Assembly: GCA_013397455.1 (NCBI GenBank)
Contig: VYZB01000076.1
Coordinates: forward strand, 431,543 to 495,542
Direction: 5' to 3'
Length of the DNA: 64,000 nucleotides
Source: Crotophaga sulcirostris
Lineage: Eukaryota > Chordata > Aves > Cuculiformes > Crotophagidae
Shown: one piece after another, positions 26,467 through 40,700 of the stretch
Layout: every line of letters starts with the position of its first letter
Position numbering within the stretch: the first letter of the stretch is position 1
The notes under the pieces: generated by a model
Seen by the model: the letters and a program-made list of their open reading frames with translations, nothing else
What the model was told of the DNA's origin: nothing
Databases searched by the model: none
Program-made: the position numbers and the translations under genes

Positions 26467-29400
26467 GATTTTTTATTTATGAGGGAACAATTTAGTTGTT
26501 TTATTTACTGGTTAAACCATGTCATTAACTGTTTTAGTAAAACATTAATCCCAAATTAGAATTTTCTTCTAACTTGTATTTTTTTTATTTTGCTATCCTA
26601 ATTTATTGTTTGTTTGTATAATAGGTTTGCACACAAGAGTGTCAATTAGCTAATTGAGCTCCAGCAAAATATATCATGATGTTATGATTCAAAGTATCTA
26701 AGGAATTTCTTTGATTTTTCCCTCCACTAGGATTCCAATACACTTGTGAACAACCTTGCTACTGTATAGTGATGACAAATATTCCTGATGCAGTTTGTGC
26801 AAAGCATCACTTTACATTACAAATATTAATATATTTTGTTATACAAATCACACAATGATTTGCTCCTCTGAACAAAGCATTACTGTTCAAGATTCACAGA
26901 TCTGTAGCTGCAGTTTCTCTTAACTGAGCAAGAAGATCCCACTGGTTGCCTGAATGAGTCTTTTCCATTGCAATGTGGTGTAAATTACCAAACCCACCCA
27001 GGCAAATAGAGAGTCAGGTCAGATTGTCCATATAAAATGGCATGGGTATGCAATATCAAAGGAGCTAGGTATGTCATAGGTCAGGTTCATCCACCTCAGC
27101 TAAATACTGTCAACCAAAGAATAAATTTCAGTAGCAGACTTCCTATTATTTTCCATATGCAATGAGGTCTAAATTATTTCTAAAGGTGTGGAGGAAATTT
27201 AAAAAAAAATTAAAAACAAGAAAAAGAGGATATCTTTTATTGGAAGAGCAGCAAAAAAGAATGATAGAGGAACAGGGTGGTTTTAAAATTATTACTTGCA
27301 GTGTTAATCATCACTACGTAATTATTAATAGTAAATTTTTGTCTATGGGGTGATGGAAAATGAAATTATGACAAGAGGTTAGTCTCTGAATCCTGCTGCT
27401 GTCAGAATGCCTTCTTTCAATGTATATGTGATGTGTATCATTTAGTAGAATTGTTTAGAAGGCATATATGCAATAAGAAAAAGTTTGGAAAAAATGCACA
27501 TACATGCATATGAACACAAGAGATAATATAAATGGTTTTCGAATGCCAAAAATCTGAAAGTTGAACAACACTGCAATCATATTCAATCCAATAGAACTTC
27601 ATGTTCCTGTTTATTTATGCACAACTCTGTTTGCAGATACTAGACCTTACTCTGAAAAGCAATACAACATGTTCGCATCTTCTCTATTTACCTTATTAAA
27701 TGGGAACTTGTATATGTATATGCTACACTGCAGCATACATGTTGGTAATTTTTTAAAATTAAAAAAGTGGCTGCAGCATTGGCCTGGAAAAGAACCTTAT
27801 GTTTAAAAAAAATGAAAAAATATATATTTCAGCTTTATTTCCACTCTCTGAGTAATTCAGTGTTAAATGTTTTGATATGCTAACATAAATGTCAATATGC
27901 AGAAATATAGTACTTCAGGCAGAAGTATAGAAATTGGTAAGTGTAGGGTAATAATACAAAAGCAAAGAATAAAAATAAAAAGCAACCTGTAAACAACAGT
28001 ACCAGAGGGAAATACAAGCAAAGATTGTTGGACAATCTTGAGAGCTTTCCAAAAACATGGTCCAAGTTACATTGTGTGTTTGTTTTCAAAATTTTCTTGT
28101 AATTGCAGTCACCTTCCTTATTTCCTGCTCACTTAAAGAGAGACTTTATAAGATGGATTATTGCTTTTTACCTTTGTGCTTGGCTTTTAAATGTACAGCA
28201 TTTTCAGGTCTATAGAGCAGGCATTTCAAGTATGGAAAGAGTACATGTTTTCTGTATGATATCTTAGAAATATCCACATACACTGGCAATCTTGGTATTA
28301 CTATGTTTAGTTGGCTTTTTTTTAAGATGACAGTAACATTCATTCTTGTGTATAACTAAAAAAAATACAAATTAAGACACTTCAAGGTTATTGGACCATT
28401 GAATAACATATAGGGAGGTGCAATGAATTCCTTTTATGTCTTCTGCATAAACACGCACTTCAGAGCCATTAACAAAGTCAGTGATAGGTTGAAGCTTACC
28501 ACAGTCACTGTGCAGCTAGTATCTTCATTTACAAAAAGAATTTGCCTTCCAGGAGTTGTTTTAGTGTAGTTGAGTGCACCTGGATGTAAACTGAGTACAT
28601 TTAATTAATGCATATACATGATATCTGGCAAATCTCAAAAGACATGTGTGAATCAGAGATCCAATTTGAATAGGTGTCTAGTTTCTGATAGCATTGAAAT
28701 AATCAGTGTGCAAAAGATCAGCAGAAGCAAGAGAAAGTTACAAGGAGCAAGAAGGAAGTTACATCATTTAAATAGCTGAATCTGGTATGCCTGTGTAAGC
28801 ATCCCTGGTCAGGTTACCAGCTGGCATAAATCCAAGTGACTTTGATGATTTCAAAGGTGATACATCTGTTTATTGTTATCTGACAGCCTCATTCACATAA
28901 TCCAAAATTGCAGAGTGAGTAAATCTGACACAAAATGCAATATCAGAAACCAGAGGCTTACCATTATGCTATGGACCCTTTAAAATCAGTGGCCAAACTC
29001 CCATTGAAATAAATACAGGCTTTCAACCTCAATCTTCAATTGAATTGCTACCATGAGAACTCCCAAGGCCAAAGTTGCAGACTATTACAGTGTTATAATT
29101 CAGACTTTCAAACACAACATTAGACCTGCATAGACACAGACACAAACACCCATGTGAAAGTTTCAAATGCCTAAATAGAGGTGTGCTAGGTATTTTTTCC
29201 CGTTTAAAAAAAACAAACCAAACTAAAATCAAAACCAAACAAACAAAAAGTTGGAGGGGTGGCAGTGTAGCTATGTTTTACTGACAAATCAAGAATTAGT
29301 ATTTTGTCCTCTGCTTTTTTTCATGTTCTCTGTAAGCCTGGTCTTGCAGATGAGCCCTATCTTCCCTACAGTTGCTTTTCTTGCTATTCCTTTCAGTCTC

Positions 29401-32400
29401 TGAATCAGAGTGATTTAGATTCATGTGAAAATAGTTTGAAAACTTTTTCTATATCCAAATAAACTAGACATATTACAGACTGGATTTTAAGAAACTAACT
29501 TAATTAATTCAGTATGTACTGCTCTCATTCATTCATCTTAATATGATTCCCCATTAAATTAGGCTGAAGTGTTGTGTAATGGGTCTGCCATATTGACAAA
29601 TTGGCATCACGCTATTTTAACTGAACTCTGTTTTAAAACTCACCGGAACTGATTCACCTCTGAAAAGTCTGAATTTATCAATCCCAAAGAGTTGCATAAA
29701 GGCATCTACATCAGCTAAGTAGTGTCAAATCACCAAGAGTGAGATATAGCTGTTAACGTTAGACAACTACTGCACAGACTTTCACATCTCAGCTAGTTAT
29801 CTAGACTCTCTTTGTAAAGAGAGAGGCACTCTGAGGCCATGACTCATTTGGCTTATTTTAGATGCCTGCCATAGGAGAGGAACTATGCCCTAGAAGCTTC
29901 TCATTCCCACCATCAGCTACAAAGACAGTCCATGTAAATAGCTCAAATATAGATGCATGCTTAGTAGGCATCTATCTAAATGTGAGCAGATGAAGATCAT
30001 CCTCTGAGCATAAATTAGGGTGTGATTCTGCTGTCTTTATTATTTTGAGCTGTGCTTTACAGTATTTATTGAAGTCATTCCTTTCTAGGTAGTTCTTTGT
30101 TTGAATGAGATTAACAAAATTAGACCACATGCGTCCAGGTGGATATATCCAATGTTATCTCAAGCTATAATCAGTTTAGGTGTACCTGAGCAATTTAAAG
30201 AACAGAAAGCATGTAATTATGAAATACAGCTGGATAAAATATATTTTATTTCCTTTCTGAATTACTTATTTAAATTGAACTTTCTCCTTATAACTATATA
30301 AAAATACTTGTTTAAACATTTCATGGCAGTGTCTGCATAATTGTGATTGACAACCACCATAAAACATACTAAGGGAACTAATAGAGGTGCAAAGTATTGT
30401 AAAGCAATTAGCAATTACTAAATTATACCATGGTCTTATATTTTACCCTTGCAAAACAAAACAGGTAAAACCAACTTTAATACATAAGTCAACTGAAAAA
30501 AAATAATTCCATGTAACCTTTGTTGTCCTTTTTCTTTGCTGATTCATATCACAAAAGTCCTGCTATCGGGCCTCTGAGTGGAAAAAAAAATCTTCAAAGT
30601 TATTCGTACAACTTTAAACCATTAATGTCAAGACAATAAAAGCAATTCAGAACCTGGAAATATCGTGCTTTATCCTACAGTACCCTAGCAGCTCAATTAA
30701 GACTATATCAGATCAGCTGCTTGCCTATTACTCTAGTCAGGTTTATGATCATCTAAGTGGTCAGATCTTAATCAAATAGTAGTGATATTTAAGGGTAGAA
30801 ATGAAACAGTGCCTTTTTCATTATCTTTCATTGTGTATCACAGCTTTTGTTATCTGATTCAAACACCATATGGAAAATTTTCATTTGCTGCTGAAAACCT
30901 CATAAGCGAGATCAAGAAAGAAGGAACTCAGTCAATTGTCAGCAGGAATATAGAACTGAGAAAGCAACACCATGACACTAGATTCACTGTGACCCCGGAT
31001 AATCACAGAAAAGACAGATGAAAATGTTAACTTGTGTTCTTCTGAAGAGGTAGCTTTCTCCCGGTTTTGGTGCTAAAACTTACTTTTGTATTTAAACCAG
31101 AATATATGTTCTGTGTCAAATTCTACATCATGTAGGCAGGCTTATTTATTGTATATTGGAGGACAGTGAAAGCAGAAGAATTTCTCTTGAGAATTTAGAC
31201 CTTCCTGAAGAACAACTTCAGCATAGATTCATTGGAAACAGTGCTGGATGGCTTGAGTTTGGTTCAAATTGTATAACTAAGCCTGAAGCTCAGACTGATT
31301 TTGTGTCTGTCTTACTACATACTCTTCCGCTCAGCAAAATATACATAGTTTGATGTTATTTTCATCTTTCAATGAACATTTTGTAAAAGTGCAAGGTCAA
31401 TATCAATGCCATTCATATTTCTATAAATGAGATTATCTACAACATTTGCATGATATGAACATTAAATGAAAGGCATTTTATCTGTCCTTGACTTTTGAAA
31501 TGCTTTGGTTTCAATTTTCAGTGTCAACAATGGTTAAGTGATGGTGTAGGCCATCTGGAACAGACAGATAATAAGGTGCAAAATATGTTTATTTATTATT
31601 TTTTGTTAATTTCTTCAGATCATGTGCAACACAAAAACGTACAAACAATCACTCCTTGGTAAAGAATGGCACAGGTTATAGAAGATTTTCTATAGAAAAT
31701 AACAACAACAATATAATAAGCAAATGATTGATCTAACTGAATGACTTTACCTGCCTCATTCTGGAAAGATATGTGTATAATATTCTACTATTCACACCAG
31801 AAGAAAAGGAAAGAGCATTCTCTTTGTAAATATTACATTGAGAAAGCAGATTTAGTTTTAATTTTGAATGACAAGTCAAGAATGTTGTTTAATGCAAATC
31901 CTTTCCAAAAGAGAACATACAACAAGACACCATTTATTATTCATAATTCACTTTCTGTACTTCATTATATATATCTGCTATAGGGATTTTATGCCATTGT
32001 TTGGTCTAAAAAGATGAGAAATATAAATTTACTTTCAGAGATGAACACCATCTGTATTAAAGAAATGTTATTTATTTGCTTATGATGGTTTATACTTTTT
32101 AAATCACCTCTCATTCTGTAACTGTAAAACCTTCCATTTTACTACACCGGAATGCTTAGAATATTTTACACAATGTTTATGAAAACGCAGCTTGAAACCA
32201 GTAATGTAACACCAGTAAGCTAATGAAAAGGGGAAACTGTTTCCTCTTGTTTTCTGGGGATTTTTTTGTTTTGATTGTATATTCAGTGTTTGTACAGAAT
32301 TTTGCAATAATACAATTAACTGTCATTGCATCATCATCTGTTACAGAGAAAATTATTTATGCTTCTCAGAAAAGCAGTAAAGCATTCTACCTAGTAGTAA

Positions 32401-33110
32401 CGAGAAGGAAGAATTTCAATCTCAGCATTGTTTTGTGCCCTCAAAATATCTGTGCATCAGGGTATCAAGGATTGTCATGCATGTAAGATTGTATAAGTTA
32501 AATTCTACTTTTTTTAAAAAAAAAACCCCAACATACGTACATAATTCTAATTATAGCATATTTTACTGGGAATGCCAATTTTACTACAATTCCCAGAATT
32601 CCTCAGAGGTTGGAATATGTCTGTGTTTGTCAAATAAGCAGAAAACATTATATTTTTATGGAAAAATACTAAGTCTACTGTTTTCATATAAAAGATAGTT
32701 GTGGTGCCATATACCATACTCTGTTTCACAGATTTGGAAAGAAAAGTAAAATATTATGAATACACTTAACAAAAAAAAAAGAAGAGAGAACACATTCAAA
32801 ACAGTCCACTATTTTACCTGAATCAGAGAATAATACAGGAAAAAGTGACTGCGATAAATAAGACAGTTTTAATTCATCACTCCTCAGTTATATTTGTAGT
32901 CTGAGAAAGTGAATTACTATTTTTTGTGATTCCTTGGAACATTTTTGCATCAATAAGGTAATAGAAAATGGAGTTCTCAAACAGAATGCATTTATGTGCA
33001 GCTAATTTTCTCTCTGTTAAGCAAACATTTGAATATTAATTTTAATATATGTGCAGTCTAAGTGGCTGCAGTTCTTTGATAAAAAACTTTCTTTTCCTAT
33101 GTAACTCTTC
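26467..33110. other. Unique AT-rich sequence, no gene seen
   Basis: No gene is recognisable. An A/C-rich CAAA-type simple run lies at about 29205-29250. Two short stretches (about 28975-29020 and 30010-30085) faintly recall phrases repeated in reptile genomes around 'CAAACTCCCATTGA' and 'TGATTCTGCT', possibly remains of ancient interspersed repeats, but they are too short to assign. Confidence 0.5.
29205..29250. repeat. Low-complexity A/C-rich (CAAA)-type run
   Basis: About 45 bp made almost only of A and C with repeated CAAA and CCAAA units. Confidence 0.75.

Positions 33111-33205
<95 letters not shown>
33111..33205. repeat. (CTTT)n microsatellite, about 24 perfect units
   Basis: A 95-bp uninterrupted run of the tetranucleotide CTTT ((AAAG)n on the other strand). 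The length and absence of interruptions suggest it is still mutable and probably length-polymorphic. The strand is pure pyrimidine, so it can in principle form a triplex. It produces repetitive reading frames on both strands (SFFL-type and KERK-type peptides) that are artefacts, not genes. Confidence 0.98.
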
Positions 33206-33206
<1 letters not shown>

Positions 33207-34004
33207 AGTTTTTATTAGATCAAAATTTAGAAGGTACCACAAAGCTCAGTTCTGTAGCATAACATTGCTTATATCAACAACTGAATATTCATGTAAGAAA
33301 TCTTAGTCTATGATACAAAGAAATTTGAATCTCCAAAGAAAGAGCTGTTTTTTTCCTTCAAAATTAATTCATTAATAAAATAGAAGTTTGACAAGGATTT
33401 TTTTATTACTATTATTTTTCATGCTTTTTGTCCAGTGTTGATGACATATTCTTTACCAAATAATTTTGTTAGGGTCAAACAAAACACTACTTTATCTAAA
33501 AATCCCTCATAGATTTTTTTTTTAAATATACAAATATTTATTTCAGTTCATTTTCTTACTTTAAACAGCAGAAAAATGAAAACAATAAAACTTTCTTTTT
33601 TTGCCTTTTTAGCAACTCAAGTCCTTATACGTTAAGACAAAATTAATCAGTAGCCAGTTTCAACTGATTTATTTTCGTAATTTTGTATTTCATTAATTTA
33701 ATTCAATATGTGAAATGTGGTAGAATCTTGTATGAATGATTTGCTCATTCCATTTTGAGAGATCCTGTAACTAATAGAAAGCATTAAAGATTCACTATGA
33801 GTTGACAACAGAAAATCTGAAAATACGGCTGGAAGTTCATTAAGAAAAATGTCTATGGGCAATCAGAGATACTGGGCAAATATTTATTATAGTAACAAGG
33901 AAAAGGTATCCTTTTCCTTAAAAAATCTCAAAATCTAAAATTATGACTTAATGATAATTGCTGTAGGAATGGTAAAGAAACTGTAGTCACAAACATATCC
34001 TCTG
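33206..34004. other. Unique AT-rich sequence, no gene seen
   Basis: Nothing recognisable between the microsatellite and the CR1 3' stub except short A/T runs. Confidence 0.5.
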
Positions 34005-34262
34005 CTAGAACTGGCTCTTCATAGGGGAGATTTAGTCTGGATATTAGGAAAAAATTCTTCGCTGAAAGGACTATGAAGCACGGGAGAAGGCTGCCCAGGG
34101 AAGTAGTGGAGTCACCATCCCTGGAGGCATTTAAAAGAGATGTAGATGTGGCACTTGCTTACATGGTTTATTGGTGAGCTTGGCAGTGTTAGGTATGCAG
34201 GTGGGCTCAATGATCTAAAGGGTCTGTTTCCAACCTAAATAATTCTATGCTTCTATGATTCA
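34005..34262 (+). mobile_element. CR1 LINE 3' end stub, forward orientation
   Basis: Only the last 250 bp or so of a CR1 are present: GGGGAGATTTAGTCTGGATA near 34025, AGGAAAAAATTCTTCGCTGA near 34047, CTGCCCAGGGAAGTAGTGGA near 34090, and a degraded 3' repeat near 34242-34261 (ATTCTATGCTTCTATGATTC). The wording is close to the forward copy at 14265-15066, so the two probably belong to the same or a close subfamily. No protein-coding part of ORF2 beyond its extreme 3' end remains. The left edge is approximate. Confidence 0.93.
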
Positions 34263-37200
34263 TCACAGCACGTGGTGACTAAAGCCATGTATTTCTATAA
34301 TGAAGTAACTCACAAGCCAAATGTCAGAATGGATTTGGATGCAATGTAAAATGGCTTATGCTATGAAGTTTCTTGTGCTGCACAGGAAGGACAGTGTAAC
34401 AGTGATTGATGACTGACCTTCCGTACTCGACTGCTTTATATGTTTATGACATAAGACTTTTGAAGGCCAGTGTTTCATTGTTGAAATCCTGGCCTTTCAA
34501 GGGTCTCATGGGGAAGAAGAGAAGCTTTATTGTGCCTTGTCAACCAGATATATTCAGCAGCTGGCAGCAACAAAGACATTTACACTGTATTAATTCATCC
34601 AATACAAAATCACAATATAAAGTCAGTACTTAAACCACATGCTTTCGTAACTAGCTTCTATTTTACTTTATTGTTTAATCAATTCCAAAGACTTTAGCCC
34701 ATCAAGATACCATCCTGGCTCTGGGGAGGATGCAATGACTTCAGAGAGTATAGTGAAGAAATCTGCCCTTAGCTTCCCTTTTTCTCTCTTTTTTTGTCTT
34801 TTCTTTGTATTCCTGTAAAATGCTAATGTGATAATTTCACCAGCATAATTTCCTAATCAGTAAAGAGTATCCTGAGACAGAGCTGCAGAGTTTGTCTGGT
34901 CTAAACAGTTTGCTTAGCCTGAACTCCACAGTCACACTGGGACTTTGCAATGTTGGGATTGTTGGTTTATTTTGGCACTGAGTTGATAATCACTGAATTC
35001 TTCCTTCTTATATTTTACAGTGGTGGGTTTTTGAATAGGACTCACTGTGACCCCACTGAAATTTTATATCCTTGCAGTCAAAGAAAAACCTCTGGCTTAA
35101 ATAGGTGAGCTGTGACTGGTAGAAGGATGCAGACAGAGTTTTAGATCCCTCAGGTCCTACAAATAGGAACACTTTTTTTAATCCTCTTTCCTGAGTAAGA
35201 GACCATGTCATGCTGCCTGTTTTGTTTCAGAAATAGATGGGACGCTCTGGACCTTCCACATGAATGGGGAATATGAGAAGAGGAAAAAGTGGCTGGATTA
35301 GATTTGGGCTGAGTAAATGTTGATCTTTCCTCACCTGCTTTTGACAAGTCTTCACCTCACTGAAAAGTTTTTATTAAATTTTAATCAAAAGCACAGAAAA
35401 GGTTGTTGATTATAGAAATGCCTAACCTGACTCTAACCTTCTCTGCTGGGCCAGTTTATTGATGTTAATAGCGCCACACTGGTACGGAGTTTAATATTGT
35501 TTTATAGTCTAAGTGTCCTACGATTATCATAGAATCCTAAAGCACCAAAAAATTCTGTGCCTACATAAGTGTGACAGAGAATAGAGGTCAAGCCTTATGA
35601 GAAGCTTATCAGAAGGTTCTCTACGCATTTGTTGTTCCCGTTGCTAGTCTTCTATAAGATCACAATTTGGTTACGAGGAGAGGGGAACTTGTGCTGAGAC
35701 TCCAGTTTAAGAGTCTGTCAAGTATATATTTGGGAGAGTATAAGCTTGCATTTCATCCATGAGATCTTTCATCATAAATAGATGGCCTGCCTCTTTTTGA
35801 AGTCATACACGATCAAAGAGATACTTTATTTAGAGATGCAAATGATGCTGTCAAACCCATAAAATACATACAAATGACAATTTTTTACAGACCTGCATTG
35901 TACTTCAAAAGAGCGCTTTTTATTTAAAAGGTCATGACCATTTTGATATCAGATACTGTTATTTGTGAGCGGAAAGTTCAGCAATATTCTCTTCTTCTGA
36001 CTTAAACATCATATGAATATGTGTATTAAAGCAAAGCTGAGTCTCAGAATGAGGAAATGAATTTTTTAACAGATGTTAGAAGGCTAATAAGTTCACAACT
36101 CTTAGCACCCATTCAGAATACCAGATTTTTATACTACAATAAAAATTTACCAGATTTCTGGAAATATGTGATCTCTTGAAAAGAAAAATCTTAAGAAACT
36201 TGGATCAGATGTCTATTATTTCAAAAAAATTTACAGTCCACTAAAGAGTGCTTTTGGCAGGGAAGTAGGAAATGAGTTGGAAAACATTAATAAACTTTCG
36301 GGATGCTTGAAAACACCATCTTACGGTACTTGATCTTTAAGTGAACTTCAGATTACTTCCATTTTTTTGAAACCATAAGTAGTGCTTAGGAAGAAAGATA
36401 GTTTATCTAAGTGAAAAAAAAAAAAAACCAGGAGGGTAAAGAAAGTTTAGCTTGGACAAAAGCTAGAAAAGACAGAAAAAGTAGTACTTGGAAATTATTT
36501 TTTTTTGGCATTGAGTTTGATTAATACTTTAAGTGTTCCATGGAAAGAAACATAAAATTTCACTAGGATTCTATTTTAATTAGACTTACATATTACTGAC
36601 TTCCATTTTACAATGAATTCATAACAAAATGTCATTAGTCTGGCACAGGAGTACAAGAAAGGTATGTCAACCAGTTGATAACAAGAAATGAGGGTACATA
36701 AACTTTGGGGATCAAAGAATTTATTCCAGAACAGCAGTTTGTTCCATAGGTTTGACAGGCACTGATTTGTTCAGGTATTAAGCCAGATCTACTTTGCTCC
36801 TCCATAAAAATTTTAAGCGGTTCAAATTCAGTAGAAGGTTATGTAGAGCTAGGAAACCCCGGTAAAAATACTAGCCTCTGAAAAGCACTGTTTCTAAAAA
36901 AGGTAAAAAATTTGGACATCAGCTGGAGACTTTTAAAAATTTCTTGCTTCTTTCTGAAAAAGGCTTGAAAGATGTTTACCTATATATATACTTTTGTTTT
37001 TTAAATAGATCCAAATAAACTTCCAAAAGTCTCTCTCCTTTTATTTAATGCAATTCTTTTCAAGACTTGACTGGTTTTCCTAAAATCTTTTCTGAATATA
37101 GGAAAGTACGTTTTATGTGAACTCAGGCACCTTAATTGAAAGGTGTCTATGAGTGTAGTGAAGCCTGAATAATGCTGTGCGTTATGGAGAATGTTAATTA

Positions 37201-37469
37201 AGTGTTGTGCTCGATGAGTATTAACAAGAAATAAGAGAAAAACACTTTTAAAGAGTATGTCTATAAATCCCCTATCTTTCAGTTTTCCTTCCTGTGATCT
37301 TTTTAACAGTTTTTCAGTCACATTAGAATTTTATACTGTGAAAAAAAATTATTCATCATTAAAAACAAAACAAAAATCATTTTCATGAGAAAAATCGTTC
37401 TGGATAACTATATATGTTTATAATAAACAACAATGAGATCAGGACAGCAACTTTCCCTCCTTTTGCTAA
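34263..37469. other. Unique AT-rich sequence, no gene seen
   Basis: No exon or known repeat is recognisable. A poly-A run of about 14 lies at 36414-36427. A string like a CR1 terminus (ATCATAGAATCC, 35527-35538) is not followed by CR1 sequence. Confidence 0.5.
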
Positions 37470-37700
37470 GTGTCCTTAACATAATGCAAATAAGACTATT
37501 CTGTGACTATATCAAAGCAGCAGCAAAACCAGATTTGAATAGCTAAACTCTGTGCACTGAAGTAATTAGGTATATAGCCTTGAAAGGCTAAAACGAATCA
37601 CTTTCGGGTGTATGCTGATGCAATTGATATCAACCTGCCTAAATAATTAGTTGCATGTGACTACTTTCTGCACAGAGTAGAAGTTGCTTTAGGTGAACTC
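37470..37700. promoter_or_regulatory. Candidate non-coding regulatory block (octamer and homeodomain-like sites)
   Basis: Within about 230 bp there is a perfect POU octamer ATGCAAAT (37484-37491), TAATTA (37563-37568), a TTGATATCAA palindrome (37624-37633) and AATAATTAG followed by TTGCATG (about 37642-37656). No reading frame or repeat is present. The clustering is suggestive only, since each site is common in AT-rich DNA. Conservation would be needed to support it. Confidence 0.22.
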
Positions 37701-40700
37701 AGAAACAACATTTTGAAAGGATTTGAAAAAACTTTCAGGAAATACTGTATCAGAGCTCCTTTGTTTTAAATGAGATGCGAATCCATTCTACTAGAAAGAA
37801 TGATATGATAAACTGGCAATTTGTAATATTTGCAATGCAGGAAAAGAAAGAAAAGCTGAGTGTGAAAGACTTTAGGAGATGAAGAAAAATGAAGAGATGG
37901 AAGTGGTCACCATTCAGTGACCACCTAGAGTCTATCGCTTCTTGCTGTGAGGCTAAGGGAAGTCACAGCAAATGCTGAACAATTTTTTTCTACTGCTTTT
38001 CAAATTCATCCTGGTAAGAAGCTTACAGTCATCAGGGAGATATTTTGGTTAACATGTTTCTTTTAAAGTCACTTAGTAGGGCTTTGAAATTTTGATTTTA
38101 AGCTGATATAGGGATAAGAGAGGGAGCTTTAACCTCAAACCAAGATTGTCAAAACATCATATAACTGAAAACACAACTGTGGAGTGCACAGCACGCAGTT
38201 TTGTGTTTGTCCTCTGTGATTATTTATACTGCTACGGCAAACCACTATCACAAAATTCTCAGGAGCTAGCAGTGTTGTGGAATTATAAACCTATTCGTGA
38301 TTGCCTTATTTTTGCCAGAGCAAGGCCCTACATTTTTAGTAGTACTGAAGTCAATGGAAGTGCAGACTTCTAATAAACAAATTGACAGAGACATATATTA
38401 TTAGATAAAATAGTGCAAAAATCTGTGGGAGAGACAGGCAGGCAGACAGAAAATAACGAGGGAGAGAGAGAGACTGATTTGAGAGCCACTGTTATTTGAA
38501 AAAATAACAGTAATTTAATTTGGTTAATAATTATACCAAACATCTCTGTTTGCCATCTTAATAGCATCAGTGTAATTTTTTCTGTGACACTTTGTGAAAA
38601 CCTGAGTTTCCAAGGCCATGCATTCCTCAGACATCACTTAGCAGAAGGCCAAAAATGTACGATTTTTTTTTAAAAAAAGCCTCCATTTTTTCTTCAGAAT
38701 GATAACTGAGCCCAGAGGTGACCCTTATACACAATTGCAGTTATTCAGGTCTAAAAAGCCAGCAAATTCACATGTAACTATATCTTCCAGCTTCAACAGT
38801 AGGGCAGACTGTCAGCTCCCTCATCTGTCAGCACTTGTTCAGGCTAGTAAATGAAGACTGGTGCATACTAGCAATATCTATTTGCTACAGGATATGCACT
38901 CAAGAAAGTTGAGAAAAGGAGTTTCAAGCAAGGGCCAAAGCCAATCAGTCATTTTCTCCTGTCAGTGATAAGAAAAGCAACATAAGAGAGAGAGGTGCTT
39001 GTCCCAAAGGTGGTATCAGTAGCAAACTGTCACCAAATAAAAATAGCTAAAGTCCTAATGACTGTACTAATTCAATACAAATAAGCCAGGTTCTAGGTAG
39101 CTTAGCATTTCCTTTTGCTAGGCCTCAGGCAGGAAAAACAGATGTCTTACTGTTCAGAGGACAAATTATGTGCAACTTGCTTTGGATGAAAAAAGAAATG
39201 CCCAAATGGCAGGATAGTCAGCACTATCTTATCTCCTCAGAGCTGCCATGAAAAGCATGTTGTTTTTCATTAAATTAGCAGAAATCTTGCTGCCTTTTTC
39301 CTTCTCTGTATCGTAGAAGAGCTACAGTCCTCCCCATGCTCAGTGTATGTTTAATTTTTCACTGGTTTACCTTGAGACAGTGGAGAGCTGTGCCATCACC
39401 CAGAGAGGCTGGAGGAGGACAGCAAAGTAGAAAGGGTACAATGCAGAGGAGCTCTGCTCAATTTGCAGTCTATTCCAGCAGTGAAACTGGCTGCTCATTG
39501 AAAGCACACCTTTCGATTGCCCAGCACCACAAGTTGAATTGCTCCATAGGGAATTAAAAAGTAAAGGTAAAAACCTACTACTCTGACACGATATGATTTT
39601 ATAACAGATTTTTATGATTCAAAAAGACCACAGAAGATGCAAGACAGTGGAAAGTGAGGTTAAAAGTCTACAAATCAGGAGTGGATTTGTAGGGAATAAC
39701 TGACTAAGGCTCCACTGATGCTACCCCATCTGATATGTATGATCCTAATCACCTTAAGTGCTGTTGTACATCCCTTCATATCTAGACTGAAACTGCATCT
39801 GGCTCTGTAAATTGACTTTGCTTTTCCAGTACCATATAAAATGCCTGATTCAACTTGATTCACATGTGTAAAAAGGAAAGATGCTTTGATTGTTCTTTCC
39901 ACACACTTATGCATACAGAATTATTTTCTAATATTTTAGAAACATTTTACATACATAAAATATCAAAACAAGTCTAATGATTCTGTGAGTTTTATTTACA
40001 TATTTTCAATCTAAATACTAAATCAACCTACACTGTTTGTGGTGGTGTAACTCTTTCCAGAATAGTCCATTGTGACATCTCATGGAAGATGTTAAAACAA
40101 CTATGAGTGAGCTAACAAGGTAATGAAAAAGCATGGAGACAGATTAGTGCAGCCCACTGCCCAAGTTATTGTACCCTGGATCCCTCTCAGGCAAGTTGTC
40201 CAAGGAACAGCACTGACAGCATGATTCCAGAGCTCTTGCCATGGGGGTACGTCACACTGTTTTTAAGGTGAGCTCATTCACAGGTCTTCCCACATGACTT
40301 AATCAGCAGAAGATTAAAAATGAACCTTTGGTCTTTCTACATACAAATATCCATAACTATTTTAACAAGTGTAGATACATACCATTCAGAAATAGAAACA
40401 ATTTTAAATATCTGACTATTCTCCCCCTTAGTTCCAAAATAATTGTGGCTCTCTATGAAAACTTTTAATTAGAAATCAGTGAGTATTCTTATATTAAAGT
40501 GTATATCATAAAGTTGTTGTGTACATTCGCAATCTGTATCTGGAAGCAAGGTTTGATAAAATATATATCGGGGAAGGGCTCTGTAGCCGACATTAAAACA
40601 AAAGATGAAAAAAACCCCTTTCTATATATTCAAACACTCCTTTTCCTAACACTTTTTCTTACCCTGTCTTTGGAACATTAAAAAAAAAAACAACACCAAA

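Noticed and set aside
33042..33306. Frames encoding repeated SFFL or KERK peptides
   Set aside because: They are translations of the (CTTT)n microsatellite.
35527..35545. CR1-terminus-like string ATCATAGAATCC
   Set aside because: The sequence that follows does not continue as CR1, and a 12-base match is expected by chance or is too short to support an element.
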